Below are positions 6,355 to 13,433 of a DNA stretch of 13,748 bases, in pieces. Numbering within the stretch: the stretch's first letter is position 1; each line of letters begins with the position of its first letter. The notes beneath the pieces were generated by a model, which had not been told where the DNA came from, did not search any database, and was given only the letters and a program-made list of their open reading frames with translations. Position numbers and translations under genes: made by a program. Source of the DNA: Firmicutes bacterium UBA4996. GTDB lineage: Bacteria; Bacillota; Limnochordia; Darwinibacteriales; Darwinibacteriaceae. The DNA lies in contig DGYW01000059.1 in assembly GCA_002396805.1 (NCBI GenBank), forward strand, positions 37,552-51,299. Reading direction: 5' to 3'.

Positions 6355-6914
6355 TACTTAGCCTCCTTTAGGCTTGGATCACGATAAGTGGCCACACCCT
6401 GCTCATAAAGGTTGTTACCCTCACTGTCAATGGCCACAATTACTGGAAAGTTTTCTACCACCATGCGATGAACCGCTTCAGCGCCTAATTCTGGGTAAGC
6501 GATAACTTCTACCTCTTTAATACTCTGGGCAATGAGAGCTGCTGCTCCGCCCACTGCGGCAAAATAGACTGCCCCATGTTCTTTCATGGCCTCAATCACA
6601 TGAGGACTTCTGCCACCTTTACCTATCATACCCTTTAAACCCTGCTCCAAAAGGGGAATCGTTAACCCATCCATACGGACCGAGGTAGTGGGACCTGCCG
6701 AACCAATTGGTTCACCAGGTTTGGCTGGAGTTGGCCCAACATAATAAATAATAGACCCTTCTACCGGAAATGGCAATGGCTTTCCTTCCGCAATTAACTT
6801 GACCAGCCGTTGATGGGCCGCGTCCCGAGCGGTATAAATCACTCCATTAATTCCTACCTCATCTCCGGCACGTAACGATTTCACATCTCTAAGTGGGGTC
6901 GTCAAGGTCAACAT
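6354..6914 (-). CDS. Class I (Fe-S) fumarate hydratase, beta subunit (FumB/TtdB-like C-terminal domain)
   Basis: 186 aa, matching a stand-alone beta subunit of the two-part Fe-S hydro-lyases (fumarase, L-tartrate dehydratase). Motifs: IYTARDAAHQRL (27-38), GSAGPTTSVRMD (71-82), the GKGG turn (98-101) and GGAAAL (122-127). In this family the alpha subunit carries the iron-sulfur cluster and the beta subunit completes the active site. No alpha gene lies next to it, which is unusual since the two are commonly adjacent. Instead it sits 19 nt after murD and overlaps rph by one base. A GGAGGA site precedes the ATG. Fumarase is more likely than tartrate dehydratase in a general anaerobe, but the sequence alone does not decide. 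Confidence 0.88.
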   Translation of the reverse strand: MLTLTTPLRDVKSLRAGDEVGINGVIYTARDAAHQRLVKLIAEGKPLPFPVEGSIIYYVGPTPAKPGEPIGSAGPTTSVRMDGLTIPLLEQGLKGMIGKGGRSPHVIEAMKEHGAVYFAAVGGAAALIAQSIKEVEVIAYPELGAEAVHRMVVENFPVIVAIDSEGNNLYEQGVATYRDPSLKEAK

Positions 6915-6933
6915 TACTGATTCCTCCTATTTT

Positions 6934-8304
6934 TTAGTCGGCCAAATTCTGAACTAAATCACGAAAATGGTTGCCCCTAGCCACAAAATTGGGGTACTGA
7001 TCATAACTGGCACAGGCAGGAGACAATAAAACCACATCCCCAGAAGAGGCCAGTTCTCTGCCTAGGGTCACTGCTTCCCCTAAATCCTGCACTACGTCTA
7101 TGGGGAAATCGCCGTTGGTTAGCACCGCATCGCGGATCCGCGGTGCCGTGACACCTAGTAAAATCAGTCTTTTGACCCGAGTATGGATGGCCAAGCCAAG
7201 CTCAGCAAAGGACAGATTTTTGTCGGATCCACCCGCTATTAAGATAATTGGTGCAGAAAAAGAGTGAAGAGCTGCTTGAGTCCGATGAGGTGTTGTGGCA
7301 ATAGAGTCGTTGTAATACCGCACACCATCTAGCTCCCGCACAAGTTCTAGGCGATGGGGTACACCTGTAAACTTCTCCCCCACTTGCCTGATTGCCTCCC
7401 AACTAGCTCCAATCAAATGACTAAAAACCGCTGCAGCCAAAAAGTTAGCCACATTGTGTTCTCCAGGTAACACTAGCTCCTTGCGTTGAGCAAAAACCAC
7501 CTTCCCGACCTCATCCTGATAAATCAAATCGTCTCCAGCGAGGTAGGCACCTGGTCGCACCGGTTCTTGTAAGCTGAAATAGTAGACACGGCCCCGGGCA
7601 TCTTCTGCCATAGCCCTGGTGATTGGGTCATCGTAATTGAGCACAAGAAAGTCCTGGGGTTTCTGGTGGCAGTAAATGTTCTGCTTTGCTTGGATGTAGT
7701 TTTCCATAGTTAAGTGCAAATCAAGATGGTTTTCCGTAAGATTAGTGAGCAAAGCACCCTGGGGACTTTGACCCAATCCATCTAACTGAAAGCTGGACAA
7801 TTCCAAAAGTAAAGAGTCTTGTGGATCGATCTCCTCAAGCTTCGCTATAAGCGGATTACCTATATTTCCGCCCACATGGACAGAAATACCACTGTTTTTC
7901 AGCATCTCCCCTATTAAACTAGTGGTGGTAGTTTTGCCACTGCTCCCACTAACTCCATAAATAGGAGCTGGACTATACTTAAAGACCAAGGCGATTTCAC
8001 TGCTCAACTTACCCTTGTGTTTCACCCCTTGAAGCTCAGGCAAGTGCTTGGGTACACCGGGACTAACCATGACGATGTCAAAACTTTCCAGATTGTCTAG
8101 ATACTCTGGACCGAGGATTAACTCGATCCCAAGAGCCTCTAACTCTCTAGCACGTTCACCTAGTTCGGCTCGGGTTTTGCGGTCCCGTCCACTCAAAGTA
8201 GCCCCCGCCTGTTGTAGCACCTGGATTAGGGCCAGGTTACTAACACCCAGTCCAATTACAGCAACTTTTTTACCGCACCAGTCTTCTTGTAAATCAGCTT
8301 TCAT
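6934..8304 (-). CDS. murD: UDP-N-acetylmuramoyl-L-alanine--D-glutamate ligase
   Basis: 456 aa. Cytoplasmic ATP-dependent ligase that adds D-glutamate to UDP-MurNAc-L-Ala. Domain 1 (1-110) opens with a Rossmann VAVIGLGVSN; the central ATPase domain (111-320) has the P-loop GSSGKTTTT (120-128), LELSSFQLD (167-175), NLTENHLDLH and the likely carbamylated Lys207 in YIQAKQNIY; domain 3 has HRLELV, YNDSIATTP and LLSPACASYDQYPNF. Several motifs differ from the common ones: the P-loop usually reads GTNGKT, DHLD is NHLD, and NDSKATN is NDSIATT, a variant I recall from some Clostridia. Its ATG overlaps the murI stop (ATGA), so substrate supply and use are coupled. An AGGAG site precedes it. Confidence 0.95.
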   Translation of the reverse strand: MKADLQEDWCGKKVAVIGLGVSNLALIQVLQQAGATLSGRDRKTRAELGERARELEALGIELILGPEYLDNLESFDIVMVSPGVPKHLPELQGVKHKGKLSSEIALVFKYSPAPIYGVSGSSGKTTTTSLIGEMLKNSGISVHVGGNIGNPLIAKLEEIDPQDSLLLELSSFQLDGLGQSPQGALLTNLTENHLDLHLTMENYIQAKQNIYCHQKPQDFLVLNYDDPITRAMAEDARGRVYYFSLQEPVRPGAYLAGDDLIYQDEVGKVVFAQRKELVLPGEHNVANFLAAAVFSHLIGASWEAIRQVGEKFTGVPHRLELVRELDGVRYYNDSIATTPHRTQAALHSFSAPIILIAGGSDKNLSFAELGLAIHTRVKRLILLGVTAPRIRDAVLTNGDFPIDVVQDLGEAVTLGRELASSGDVVLLSPACASYDQYPNFVARGNHFRDLVQNLAD

Positions 8305-9095
8305 AAATGATTCGCTCCTGACAATTTATAGACACCCACAGGGGGAATCTCCTCCTGCAGTAAACTTTGGGCTACCATTTGGAACCGTTCAGGGTGAGCA
8401 CTAACCCAAAATTCAGTTGAGGGTCCTTGCCTATCCTGCCTGGAATCTAGGATATCCAGCCAACAACTCACTTGTTCGGCTAAAATCGGAGCTGGATCCA
8501 CGATTTGGACACTAGATCCCACTACTTCTTCCACCAACGGGCGTAAGAAGGGGTAGTGAGTACAACCTAGGAGTAAGGTATCGATGTTTTGTGCAATTAG
8601 TGGCTCTAGATATTCGGCAACAACTCGCTTTGTGGCAGACTCTGTAGCTTGCCCCTGTTCCACCAACGAAGCAAGTTGAGGTGCACTGTGCACAAAAACT
8701 TGCCAGTTCGGTCTCGCCTCTCTGAATGCCTGTTGATAGACCTCGCTATCTACAGTAGCTTGCGTTGCTAACACTCCAAGCCGTCCCTGCCCCACCTGTA
8801 GGCAACCTTGTACGGCAGCCTCAATGATCCCTATAACGGGCATGGACACCACAGGCTTGACCGCGGGTAAAACAAGGGCACTGGCGGTATTGCAAGCTAT
8901 TACCACACCCTGACAGCCCTTGCCTTGGAGAAAATCGAGAATCTGCCAAAAATAATCTTGTAGCTGGGCAGGTGTTTTCTCCCCATAAGGAACATGGGCA
9001 GTGTCTCCAAAATAAATGAATCGTGCATTTAAGTGACGCAATTCACGCCAGACAGAGAGTCCTCCTAAACCAGAATCATAGAGACCTATAATCAA
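8301..9095 (-). CDS. murI: Glutamate racemase
   Basis: 264 aa. Cofactor-independent racemase making D-glutamate for peptidoglycan, which MurD, encoded next, consumes. Both catalytic cysteines are present, C68 in ACNTAS and C178 in GCTHYPFL, as are the substrate loop DSGLGGLSV (7-15) and YFGDTAHVPYGEK (28-40). The start is TTG: no in-frame ATG lies upstream before the coding pattern fails, and a GGGGGA site sits 7 nt before the TTG. It begins 24 nt after gerM, the same gerM/racemase neighbourhood as in B. subtilis (racE-gerM), although the gene order there is reversed. It overlaps murD by 4 nt. Confidence 0.96.
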   Translation of the reverse strand: MIIGLYDSGLGGLSVWRELRHLNARFIYFGDTAHVPYGEKTPAQLQDYFWQILDFLQGKGCQGVVIACNTASALVLPAVKPVVSMPVIGIIEAAVQGCLQVGQGRLGVLATQATVDSEVYQQAFREARPNWQVFVHSAPQLASLVEQGQATESATKRVVAEYLEPLIAQNIDTLLLGCTHYPFLRPLVEEVVGSSVQIVDPAPILAEQVSCWLDILDSRQDRQGPSTEFWVSAHPERFQMVAQSLLQEEIPPVGVYKLSGANHL

Positions 9096-9119
9096 TCTGA
9101 TTCCCCCATGCTATCGAAG

Positions 9120-9674
9120 TTAGAATGTCTGGTAGCCTAGGATACTATCGTCCTTGGGCAACGGGTCTTCAATATAGAGATGACCGACTAAAGTATGCAA
9201 ACGCTCGTTTTCTACTAATATTTGTACCTGTTCCACCCCGTCAATTCCCACTAGGTTATTGACAATCCCATAGACGGTGAGAATCTCTGCTCTGCTCCCA
9301 CCTGTGTGATTGCTAACCAAGTGGTCACTGAAATTGACAAAAAGAATCGTGCCATGTTTAGCGTAACTGATTACCTTAGTTTCAGGTGGAAGTACCGAAA
9401 CCAAGAACGGAAGTCTAGGACCTTCCTGGAGATCCATCAGCACCTGCTCGATGGTGACTTGACCTGAACGAAATTCTGGAGCTAAAAGTTCGGCATCAGC
9501 TGTTGGAAAATAGATTGGATAGAAAGGTTGCCCCTTTTCTATGATCTCTGGTGAAGCCCGAGATATGGTCGGAGCAATCTCTTGCTGTTGTTCTTGGGCG
9601 AACCATAAACCACGCACGACTAAAACAAAGGCCAAGATGACCACTAAAACAGCCAGCCTCCGCTCCCATTTCAT
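9120..9674 (-). CDS. GerMN domain protein (GerM-like, sporulation/germination)
   Basis: 184 aa. An N-terminal hydrophobic segment (residues 7-24) is a signal anchor, followed by a polar linker and one GerMN domain (about 50-175). Typical strings are GQVTIEQVLMDLQEGP, KVISYAKHGTILFVNFSDHL and SRAEILTVYGIVNNLVGIDGVEQVQILVE. B. subtilis GerM is a two-domain lipoprotein needed for the engulfed forespore complex and germination; this one has a single domain and no lipobox cysteine. It lies 15 nt after the AMIN amidase stop and 24 nt before murI. Single GerMN domains also occur in non-sporulating bacteria, so a spore role is likely but not certain. Confidence 0.85.
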   Translation of the reverse strand: MKWERRLAVLVVILAFVLVVRGLWFAQEQQQEIAPTISRASPEIIEKGQPFYPIYFPTADAELLAPEFRSGQVTIEQVLMDLQEGPRLPFLVSVLPPETKVISYAKHGTILFVNFSDHLVSNHTGGSRAEILTVYGIVNNLVGIDGVEQVQILVENERLHTLVGHLYIEDPLPKDDSILGYQTF

Positions 9675-9689
9675 GGCCCCTCACCTACC

Positions 9690-11516
9690 CTATCTTTTAT
9701 TCTCTAGATAAAAACGCTCGATTCCTTTGTAAATTCCTTCTGCCGCGATTTTCTGAAAGCCCGGTGCCCGTAAGAGTACCTCTTCATCTGGATGATCTAA
9801 GAAACCCACTTCCACCAAGATGGCCGGGATTTTCGTGCCATTAAAAATAGCCAAATCATCTCTACCCCAAATTCTGCGATCGATTAGGGTAATCGCCTCC
9901 ACCAGCTCATCTTGGACGGTACGAGCAAAAATCTGGGAAACAGGGTCTTTTGCCCTATACAAGGTCTCAGTTCCCCGAGCCACTCCTTTTTCAATATGGG
10001 AGTTAACATGCACCGAAACAAAGAGATGTGCGCCTGCCCTAGCGGCAATCTCAGGGCGCTCGAAGATTGATACATAAACATCCTTATCTCTAGTATAAAC
10101 CACTTCAGCCCCAGCCTGCGCCAAAAACTCTCCTAAATAAAGGCTTATCTCCAAAACCACGTCTTTTTCGAAAGTACCTTGGTAGCCAATTGTCCCTGGG
10201 TCAGAACCTCCGTGACCTGGGTCTACCGCAATTACTAAACCAGATAAGGGCCCATCGTTAATCGGGTCTTGTCTTCTGGGCTCTTCAGGTTCATTTTCCA
10301 GTTGGATTGCTGCCATTTTTACTAGGTAGGCTTTGGCCTCTTGGGGAGTACCAGCAAAAAGCGGGAGCACAAAGCGACCCTCTGCTTCCTCCAGCATTGA
10401 AAGTGGTGCGACAGGCTTGTTGAGTTCTAACACAACCCTTGTAATCGAGGGCAAATGCTGACTAACCCTAAGGCGCTGAACCCGTTCTGAACCAACAAAT
10501 ACATCCTTTGCTCCGCCTACTAAGGTAGTATCGAGTAGATCCAAGACCATGCGGGTTGGATTTTCGAGATAGACAACATCAAAGGGAGGTGCGTCTGTAC
10601 AATCAAAGTGCAGATAGGGTATCCCTTCTTTTTCGGCAAAACCAAGGGTGGTCAGTAAGTAATTAAACTCCACTTCCAAACCCCCATCTGGCCATGGACT
10701 AACCCGGTAGCCAGTGGAAGCCTCTAGATCGAAGACAATTCGCATCGTGTGATCGTCAAAACGGCTACTACGCACTCTGGTCACAAGCGAATCATCTATT
10801 TCGAGCGAGGGCAAAGCCTCACCGTGTACACCGAACAAATCAATCACAAGACGGTCGGGGTTCGTAAGCAAATTAGTCTGGTAACCAGTATATGATTCTA
10901 GATCAATAAATACCCTAGAGCGGGATCCTCCCATAAAAACGATTTCCCGCAAGTTCCTTTCTCCTTGGGGCTCGTGAATCACAATAGATTCATGAGGAGA
11001 CTCCACTACTGGCGACTCCGGTTCAGAAGCTTCAATGTGAGGGGACTCCACTTCTGGAAATTCCTCTAATTGTACCTGCCCCGTAAGCTCTGTTAAAGCG
11101 CGAGGTTGCTCTAGCACCAAGGCCATCGAATCTGGCACAAAGACCAAGCTTAGCTCTCGCTGATTGGCAATAAAGCGTACTGGAATCACTATTTCGCCTT
11201 CCACTATTTGAGGAGCCACATCCAATTTGTGACTTTGACCGTCCACTTGTGCACTTTCTTGATCCAATTGCATAAGAATGATTTGATCAGCAAATGCAAC
11301 CTGAATTTGACCGGTGGAGGAAATCTTCAGTTCAGCACCTAAATGCCGCTCTATTACCCACAGGGGAATCATAAAATTGCCGTTAACCATGCTTAACGGA
11401 TGCTGTAATTGCACTTGTTGATCTCCCACAAAAAGCTTGAGGGAAGCCTGTGCCTGGCTTGGCCAAGAAAGAGCCAAAATAATTATGAAAAATGTTATAA
11501 GGGTGGCCCGTTTCAT
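9690..11516 (-). CDS. N-acetylmuramoyl-L-alanine amidase (Amidase_3) with copper-amine-oxidase-N-like and two AMIN-type domains
   Basis: 608 aa secreted wall hydrolase that cuts the bond between MurNAc and the stem peptide. Signal peptide 1-24 (cut after AQA). Residues 26-137 form a Cu_amine_oxidN1-like beta domain, 152-178 a repeated Glu/Ser/Pro linker (ESPH, ESPVVESPH), 188-283 and about 295-385 two AMIN-type beta domains that would bind peptidoglycan, and 428-605 the Amidase_3 catalytic domain. Zinc ligands are H435 (VDPGHGG), E450 (FEKDVVLE) and H503 (SVHVNSH); the catalytic glutamate is E569 (ILVEVGFLDH). All catalytic residues are present. The ATG has a GGAGG site 8 nt upstream. It heads the seven-gene run that ends in rdgB. 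It could serve in cell separation or, by its GerM neighbour, spore cortex work. Confidence 0.94.
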   Translation of the reverse strand: MKRATLITFFIIILALSWPSQAQASLKLFVGDQQVQLQHPLSMVNGNFMIPLWVIERHLGAELKISSTGQIQVAFADQIILMQLDQESAQVDGQSHKLDVAPQIVEGEIVIPVRFIANQRELSLVFVPDSMALVLEQPRALTELTGQVQLEEFPEVESPHIEASEPESPVVESPHESIVIHEPQGERNLREIVFMGGSRSRVFIDLESYTGYQTNLLTNPDRLVIDLFGVHGEALPSLEIDDSLVTRVRSSRFDDHTMRIVFDLEASTGYRVSPWPDGGLEVEFNYLLTTLGFAEKEGIPYLHFDCTDAPPFDVVYLENPTRMVLDLLDTTLVGGAKDVFVGSERVQRLRVSQHLPSITRVVLELNKPVAPLSMLEEAEGRFVLPLFAGTPQEAKAYLVKMAAIQLENEPEEPRRQDPINDGPLSGLVIAVDPGHGGSDPGTIGYQGTFEKDVVLEISLYLGEFLAQAGAEVVYTRDKDVYVSIFERPEIAARAGAHLFVSVHVNSHIEKGVARGTETLYRAKDPVSQIFARTVQDELVEAITLIDRRIWGRDDLAIFNGTKIPAILVEVGFLDHPDEEVLLRAPGFQKIAAEGIYKGIERFYLENKR

Positions 11517-11605
11517 ACTTTTACCTCCACTGGATAATATTCCCCATTTCGCCCTAAGAGGGCTTTAATCCTGCATGCAAACCCCGATAAAGGAGGAAAC
11601 CTTCC
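11517..11605. other. Divergent intergenic region, amidase operon vs 11606 gene
   Basis: 89 bp holding the ribosome sites of both flanking genes. A small 5-bp hairpin (GCCCT AAG AGGGC, 11551-11563) followed by three T lies in the middle; it is too weak to call a terminator. I found no convincing -35/-10 pair on either strand, so promoters for both directions probably sit here but cannot be placed. Confidence 0.4.
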
Positions 11606-12424
11606 GTGCACTCGCGCTTGTGGTTGCGATTAGGTAAATTGGGTCTTATTTTAGTGCTCATGTATCTTTTCTTCTCATATACAATCCTGATCACCATTAT
11701 TATTCGCCGGGAACTCACAATTCTCGACGCAACCAAAGTAATTTCTGTCTTTAGTGCCCAGCAAAATCCCAGTACGCTCCAGGGTCAGGTCCGCAATGTG
11801 TTCGGAGATCCTGTTCCCTTTGCAGTGATTGTTGTGGAAGATCGCCTTGTGCAGGCGGACAATTTGGGGTCCTTTTCCATAGCCAACCTAACACCCGGTC
11901 GCCAGACTCTAGAAATATTTGCTGGCGATTATGAGAAATACAAGCGAGAAATCCAGCTAGAAGTGGGCGTTAACAGTCCTCCCATCAAGTATGAGACTGG
12001 CCTGTGGCCTCAGGTGTTTCTCGTTGATCTTCATATTTTCTACAAAGAATACGACGAGATCTTTGGAATGGTGGGCTTCGCGAACGGCACAACAGAAGCT
12101 TTGTTTATCCAACGAGCCACATTACTTAATCCCCAGGGAGAAGTCATTACTGATATCCTTCATGACAGGGATGGCTTCGCCTACTACGCAAATTTTTCTA
12201 GCAAAATCGAGGTAGTTGAGGACCCCCAAAGGGCTTTAAAATGGGCAGGACGGGTTGTACAAAGCGGAGAATTAGCCCCTTTGAAGGGCTCCTTTAGACC
12301 CGGCCCTTATACCCTAGAAGTACACTACGCTTTTGCTCAAGGACATGAACTCGGTCAATACCACGTTATGGTGATTACAGATCACTTGGATTTAGATAAT
12401 GATTGGAATCCTCACTTGCCGTAG
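11606..12424 (+). CDS. Membrane-anchored protein with carboxypeptidase-regulatory-like (CarboxypepD_reg/PEGA-like) domain, function unknown
   Basis: 272 aa, not recognised as a named gene. It starts at GTG (11606) with an AGGAGG site nine bases before it; no ATG would give a better start. Residues 10-34 are one membrane helix (LGLILVLMYLFFSYTILITIII). Residues about 57-122 look like a carboxypeptidase regulatory-like beta-sandwich: STLQGQVRNVFGDPVPFAVIVVED, then DNLGSFSIANLTPGRQTLEIFAGDYE. The rest (about 130-272) holds FGMVGFANGTTEALFIQRATLLNPQGEVI and GPYTLEVHYAF, suggesting a second beta-rich outer domain of no family I recognise. It diverges from the amidase and lies 57 nt before smpB, which has its own promoter. 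A role at the cell surface or wall is inferred from topology and neighbour only. Confidence 0.8.
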   Translation: MHSRLWLRLGKLGLILVLMYLFFSYTILITIIIRRELTILDATKVISVFSAQQNPSTLQGQVRNVFGDPVPFAVIVVEDRLVQADNLGSFSIANLTPGRQTLEIFAGDYEKYKREIQLEVGVNSPPIKYETGLWPQVFLVDLHIFYKEYDEIFGMVGFANGTTEALFIQRATLLNPQGEVITDILHDRDGFAYYANFSSKIEVVEDPQRALKWAGRVVQSGELAPLKGSFRPGPYTLEVHYAFAQGHELGQYHVMVITDHLDLDNDWNPHLP

Positions 12425-12431
12425 AAACCGT

Positions 12432-12460
12432 TTGAGAACCGTCCCTGACTCTGTTATAAT
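12432..12460 (+). promoter_or_regulatory. Sigma-A promoter of smpB
   Basis: TTGAGA (12432-12437), a 17-nt spacer, then a perfect TATAAT (12455-12460) preceded by TGT, an extended -10. Transcription would begin near 12467 and give a leader of about 15 nt that includes the GGAGGGG ribosome site. Confidence 0.82.
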
Positions 12461-12481
12461 GACTAAGAGAGGAGGGGTTTA

Positions 12482-12937
12482 ATGTCCCAGATTAAAGTTG
12501 TCACCGACAATCGCCGGGCGCGACATGATTATCATATTGAAGAGACCATTGAGGCCGGAATTGTCCTCCAAGGTACCGAAGTGAAGTCCATCCGCCTTGG
12601 GAAAGTGAACATTCGGGATAGTTTCGCCCGAGTAGAAAACGGCGAAGTATTCTTATACGGAATGCACATTAGCCCTTACGAACAGGGCAATCGCTTTAAC
12701 CACGACCCCCTCCGGGTGCGCAAATTACTTTTGCATAAACGGGAAATTCGGCGACTAATTGGCAAGACTAGAGAAGACGGCTATACATTGGTACCCACCC
12801 GGCTGTACTTTTTAAATGGCAAGTGTAAAGTAGAGCTAGGTGTGGCCAAAGGTAAGAAACTCTATGACAAACGAGAAGCTGCAGCCAAACGAGATGCCAC
12901 TAGACGTGCTCAACAGGCCTTAGGTCAGGATCGCTAG
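12482..12937 (+). CDS. smpB: SsrA-binding protein SmpB
   Basis: 151 aa, the usual length. A small OB-fold protein that binds tmRNA and brings it to stalled ribosomes. Conserved strings run from the N-terminus: TDNRRARHDYHIEETIEAGIVLQGTEVKSIR, NIRDSFARVENGEVFLYGMHISPYEQGN, the DPLRVRKLLLHKREI segment, then PTRLYFLNGKCKVELGVAKGKKLYDKRE. The basic C-terminal tail (AAAKRDATRRAQQALGQDR) is the part that enters the ribosomal mRNA channel. It has its own promoter and ribosome site, and its partner RNA ssrA is encoded 48 nt downstream, an arrangement common in Bacillota. Confidence 0.98.
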   Translation: MSQIKVVTDNRRARHDYHIEETIEAGIVLQGTEVKSIRLGKVNIRDSFARVENGEVFLYGMHISPYEQGNRFNHDPLRVRKLLLHKREIRRLIGKTREDGYTLVPTRLYFLNGKCKVELGVAKGKKLYDKREAAAKRDATRRAQQALGQDR

Positions 12938-12945
12938 GGGTTTTC

Positions 12946-12974
12946 TTGACAATTGAGCGTATGTTTGATATTCT
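12946..12974 (+). promoter_or_regulatory. Sigma-A promoter of ssrA
   Basis: Perfect -35 TTGACA (12946-12951), 17-nt spacer, -10 TATTCT (12969-12974) preceded by TGA (extended -10). The predicted start near 12981 lies about five bases before the mature 5' end. It begins 9 nt after the smpB stop. Confidence 0.85.
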
Positions 12975-12985
12975 GAAACTACCAC

Positions 12986-13334
12986 GGGGGTGAATTAGTT
13001 TCGACGTGGGTAGGGAGAGCATCAGAAGCGAGCCGAGGTCCCCAATGCCTCGTTAAAAGTGGGATTTAATTAACTGCAAACAATAATTACGCCTTAGCTG
13101 CTTAGTTCAGCTAACGTCCCTTGTTTCTCTGTCTGTTAGAAACAAGATCGACGTCAACTTACAGACTACCCTTTAGGAGTTGCCTGGCGCCTTGAGGGGA
13201 AACTTACGGGCTGGTTGATCCTCCAGCTGGCTACAAAGTAGGAGGGTGAACGAGAACTTAATTTGTAGCTGCGCTCGGAGATGCTGGTGTAATTTCACTT
13301 GCGGACAGCGGTGCAACTCCGCTCACCTCCACCA
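12986..13334 (+). ncRNA. ssrA: Transfer-messenger RNA (tmRNA, SsrA), tag ANNNYALAA
   Basis: One-piece tmRNA of 349 nt that rescues stalled ribosomes with SmpB. The 5' GGGGGTG (12986-12992) pairs with CACCTCC (13324-13330), with one G-U pair; discriminator A and encoded CCA follow. The conserved GAATTAGTTTCGACGTGGG lies at the 5' end. The tag frame begins at GCA (13076) and reads ANNNYALAA to TAG (13103-13105); only nine residues, with no acidic residue before YALAA. The tag stop sits in the loop of hairpin TTAGCTG/CAGCTAA (13094-13114). The T-arm (AGCGG/CCGCT, about 13306-13322) has loop TGCAACT where TTCRANT is expected, so position 55 is G. It follows smpB, has its own promoter and a strong terminator. 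Confidence 0.97.
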
Positions 13335-13356
13335 AAAACTTTAGAAAATGCGTTGT

Positions 13357-13385
13357 ATGGTCTACCAAAGGGTAGACCATTTTTC
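13357..13385 (+). terminator. Intrinsic terminator of ssrA
   Basis: A perfect 10-bp stem ATGGTCTACC / GGTAGACCAT (13357-13366, 13371-13380) with an AAAG loop is followed by a T run (TTTTTC). It starts 22 nt after the tmRNA 3' end. Confidence 0.92.
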
Positions 13386-13391
13386 ATGCAC

Positions 13392-13432
13392 AAAAAAACC
13401 TCTGCCAGATAAAGATGACAGAGGACTTTTTT
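13392..13432. terminator. Intrinsic terminator of secG (usable on both strands)
   Basis: CCTCTG (13399-13404) pairs with CAGAGG (13419-13424); after one C-A mismatch two more pairs extend the stem. On the minus strand it is followed by seven T, ending secG transcripts. On the plus strand it is followed by ACTTTTTTCTT and could back up the ssrA terminator. The two converging units thus have adjacent hairpins. Confidence 0.85.
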
Positions 13433-13433
13433 C

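Noticed and set aside
11551..11566. Small hairpin GCCCTAAGAGGGC followed by TTT as a terminator
   Set aside because: Only 5 bp with a short T run, and it lies between divergent genes where no transcript needs to end.
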